Below are positions 5,869 through 7,163 of a stretch of DNA of 7,163 bases, in pieces. The translations under genes and the position numbers were made by a program. The first letter of the stretch is position 1. The number at the start of each line of letters is the position of its first letter. The DNA comes from Pirellulaceae bacterium (GTDB lineage: Bacteria > Planctomycetota > Planctomycetia > Pirellulales > Pirellulaceae): the NCBI GenBank assembly GCA_030744095.1, contig JASLRF010000637.1, positions 1-7,163 of the forward strand, written 5' to 3'. The notes under the pieces were generated by a model, which ran no database searches, was not told the origin of the DNA, and saw only the letters and a program-made list of their open reading frames with translations.

Positions 5869-7163
5869 CTTGTCCAACTGTTACCCACGCGCAGCACGGC
5901 TTATTCCAAAAGCAGTTCGTTCGTCTTGTGCAGCCTCGCCTCCGGCGTGATCCTGCTACTTTTGGCGATCACACCCGCCGGCGGACAAGAAACTGAAGCC
6001 GGGACGGCAGAGGCAAACGCCGCGACGGGCGATGCTGTCAGCCAGGAGGCGACACGGCTTGAAGCCGAGCTGGGCAAATATCGAGACACGACACCTGAAG
6101 CTGGTGCCGCGTTGTATCAACTGACCGAGCTCTATCACCAGCATGCGCGAGTCTTTGGGCTGGTCCGGTCCGCTCAGCGTTTTGTCGCGGCGCAGACTTC
6201 CGATCCCCGCCATGCGGCTGTGATGCTGAAACTGTTGGACGGTCTGGAATCACTTTCGCGGCATCAGCAATTCACGGTGATCGCCAGACAGTTCCTGACA
6301 CGACATCCCAACGCTCCCCAGTGCGCCGACGTGCAGGAACGCCTGGCTTCGACGTTGGAACAGATGGGAGAACGTGAAGATGCCGCCGAAGTATATCGAG
6401 ATCGCTGGCAACGCACGCCGAACCCCAGCGGCCGCGATTTTGGCCGGAATGCCTGCCGGCTCTTCTCCACGCTTGGAAATGCCGGCATCATACAAGGCGC
6501 TACCTTGGCCGAAGAGTTATTCGACCGTTTACCCAAAGACGAATACGCTAAGCATATCGGACTTCGCTCCTATCACGAATGGCGTCGCGCGCGACAATGG
6601 GGTCCGGCCAACGTCATTGGCAACAAGTTGATTCAGTCCAATCTTCTGAAAGACGCCGAGCAACGACGCGAGATCTTACGGACCATGGCCGAGAATTACG
6701 GCCAGCAGGGACAACATTCCAACGCCGTCGAAGTGCTCAAGAAAGTCCGCGCGATTCGAGACGATCAATGGTCGCTGTATTATCAGATCCAGAGGATGTA
6801 CGATTCAGCCGCACCTGCCTCGCAAATCGAACCGTTGGTAAATCAATACGTGACGCGGCATAAGGACCGCGATGACCGAAACGAGCGCGTCGCCTTGTTA
6901 GCCATCGCGTGGAATCGTGAGAAGAATACCGAACGAGCACTGGTACTGTTTCGCCATTTGCTGTCGACCGTGCCGCAAACCCAAAGCGTCGCTTCGTACT
7001 TTGTGCAGCTCAACGGTACCGAACCCGACAGGCTCAAAGACACCGAACAGGCACTGTTGCAGGCGATTGCCAAGAAACCGAAAGATGTGTGGTATCTACG
7101 ATATCAACTCGGATTCGCGCTCTATCGCGACCGGATGAAAGACGATGTCAAAGCGCGCCGAGT
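5866..7163 (+). CDS. Second exported helical-repeat (TPR-like) protein, partial
   Basis: The frame is open from ATG 5866 to the window edge, with 432 complete codons and no stop, so the 3' end lies outside. Residues 1-40 look like a signal peptide with a long n-region: polar start, hydrophobic core 19-35 (with VILLLLA at 28-34), and a likely cut after AGG40, leaving QE as in the upstream protein. A short Ala/Glu/Thr-rich linker follows (about 41-62). The rest is almost entirely helical with TPR-like spacing, for example ERLASTLEQMGEREDAAEVY (157-176) and GQQGQHSNAVEVLKKV (280-295), and later NREKNTERALVLFRHLL. The repeats are more degenerate than those upstream. No enzyme motif is visible. 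The one-base overlap with the previous gene indicates an operon. A scaffold or adaptor role in the envelope is inferred from the signal and repeats only. Confidence 0.85.
   Translation, partial: MLVQLLPTRSTAYSKSSSFVLCSLASGVILLLLAITPAGGQETEAGTAEANAATGDAVSQEATRLEAELGKYRDTTPEAGAALYQLTELYHQHARVFGLVRSAQRFVAAQTSDPRHAAVMLKLLDGLESLSRHQQFTVIARQFLTRHPNAPQCADVQERLASTLEQMGEREDAAEVYRDRWQRTPNPSGRDFGRNACRLFSTLGNAGIIQGATLAEELFDRLPKDEYAKHIGLRSYHEWRRARQWGPANVIGNKLIQSNLLKDAEQRREILRTMAENYGQQGQHSNAVEVLKKVRAIRDDQWSLYYQIQRMYDSAAPASQIEPLVNQYVTRHKDRDDRNERVALLAIAWNREKNTERALVLFRHLLSTVPQTQSVASYFVQLNGTEPDRLKDTEQALLQAIAKKPKDVWYLRYQLGFALYRDRMKDDVKARR

Overview
The window most likely comes from a planctomycete, probably of the Pirellulales type. 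This rests on three things: a secreted DUF1501 protein with a twin-arginine signal (a family greatly expanded in Planctomycetes), large exported TPR proteins, and long intergenic stretches with mostly weak Shine-Dalgarno sites. The assignment is an inference from gene content; there is no rRNA or other phylogenetic marker.

Layout. On the minus strand, positions 1-203 hold the first 67 codons of an unrecognised gene that runs off the left edge, with a clear Shine-Dalgarno site. A gap of about 330 bases follows, with a short near-repeat built around CCCATGGG and a small dyad. A minus-strand gene (533-1321) encodes two PilZ-like domains and a C-terminal membrane anchor, so it is a candidate c-di-GMP receptor at the membrane. 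Positions 1322-2121 form an 800-base stretch with no convincing gene. It does contain a good Shine-Dalgarno/GTG pair starting a 70-codon ORF, and the reading frame of the next gene stays nearly free of stops through it.

On the plus strand come a Tat-exported DUF1501 protein (2122-3375), a 780-residue exported protein with TPRs at both ends around a beta-rich, acidic centre (3524-5866), and a second exported helical-repeat protein (from 5866 past the right edge). The last two overlap by one base (TAATG) and are almost certainly co-translated. The second one is easy to miss because it has no stop in the window.

How the genes may work together. The two TPR proteins look like partners in an envelope scaffold: both carry signal peptides and both mature chains would start Gln-Glu. 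The DUF1501 gene is 148 bases upstream and may be a separate unit. The PilZ gene and the left-edge gene point the other way and are probably unrelated in function. No RNA gene, CRISPR array, insertion sequence or phage feature was seen.
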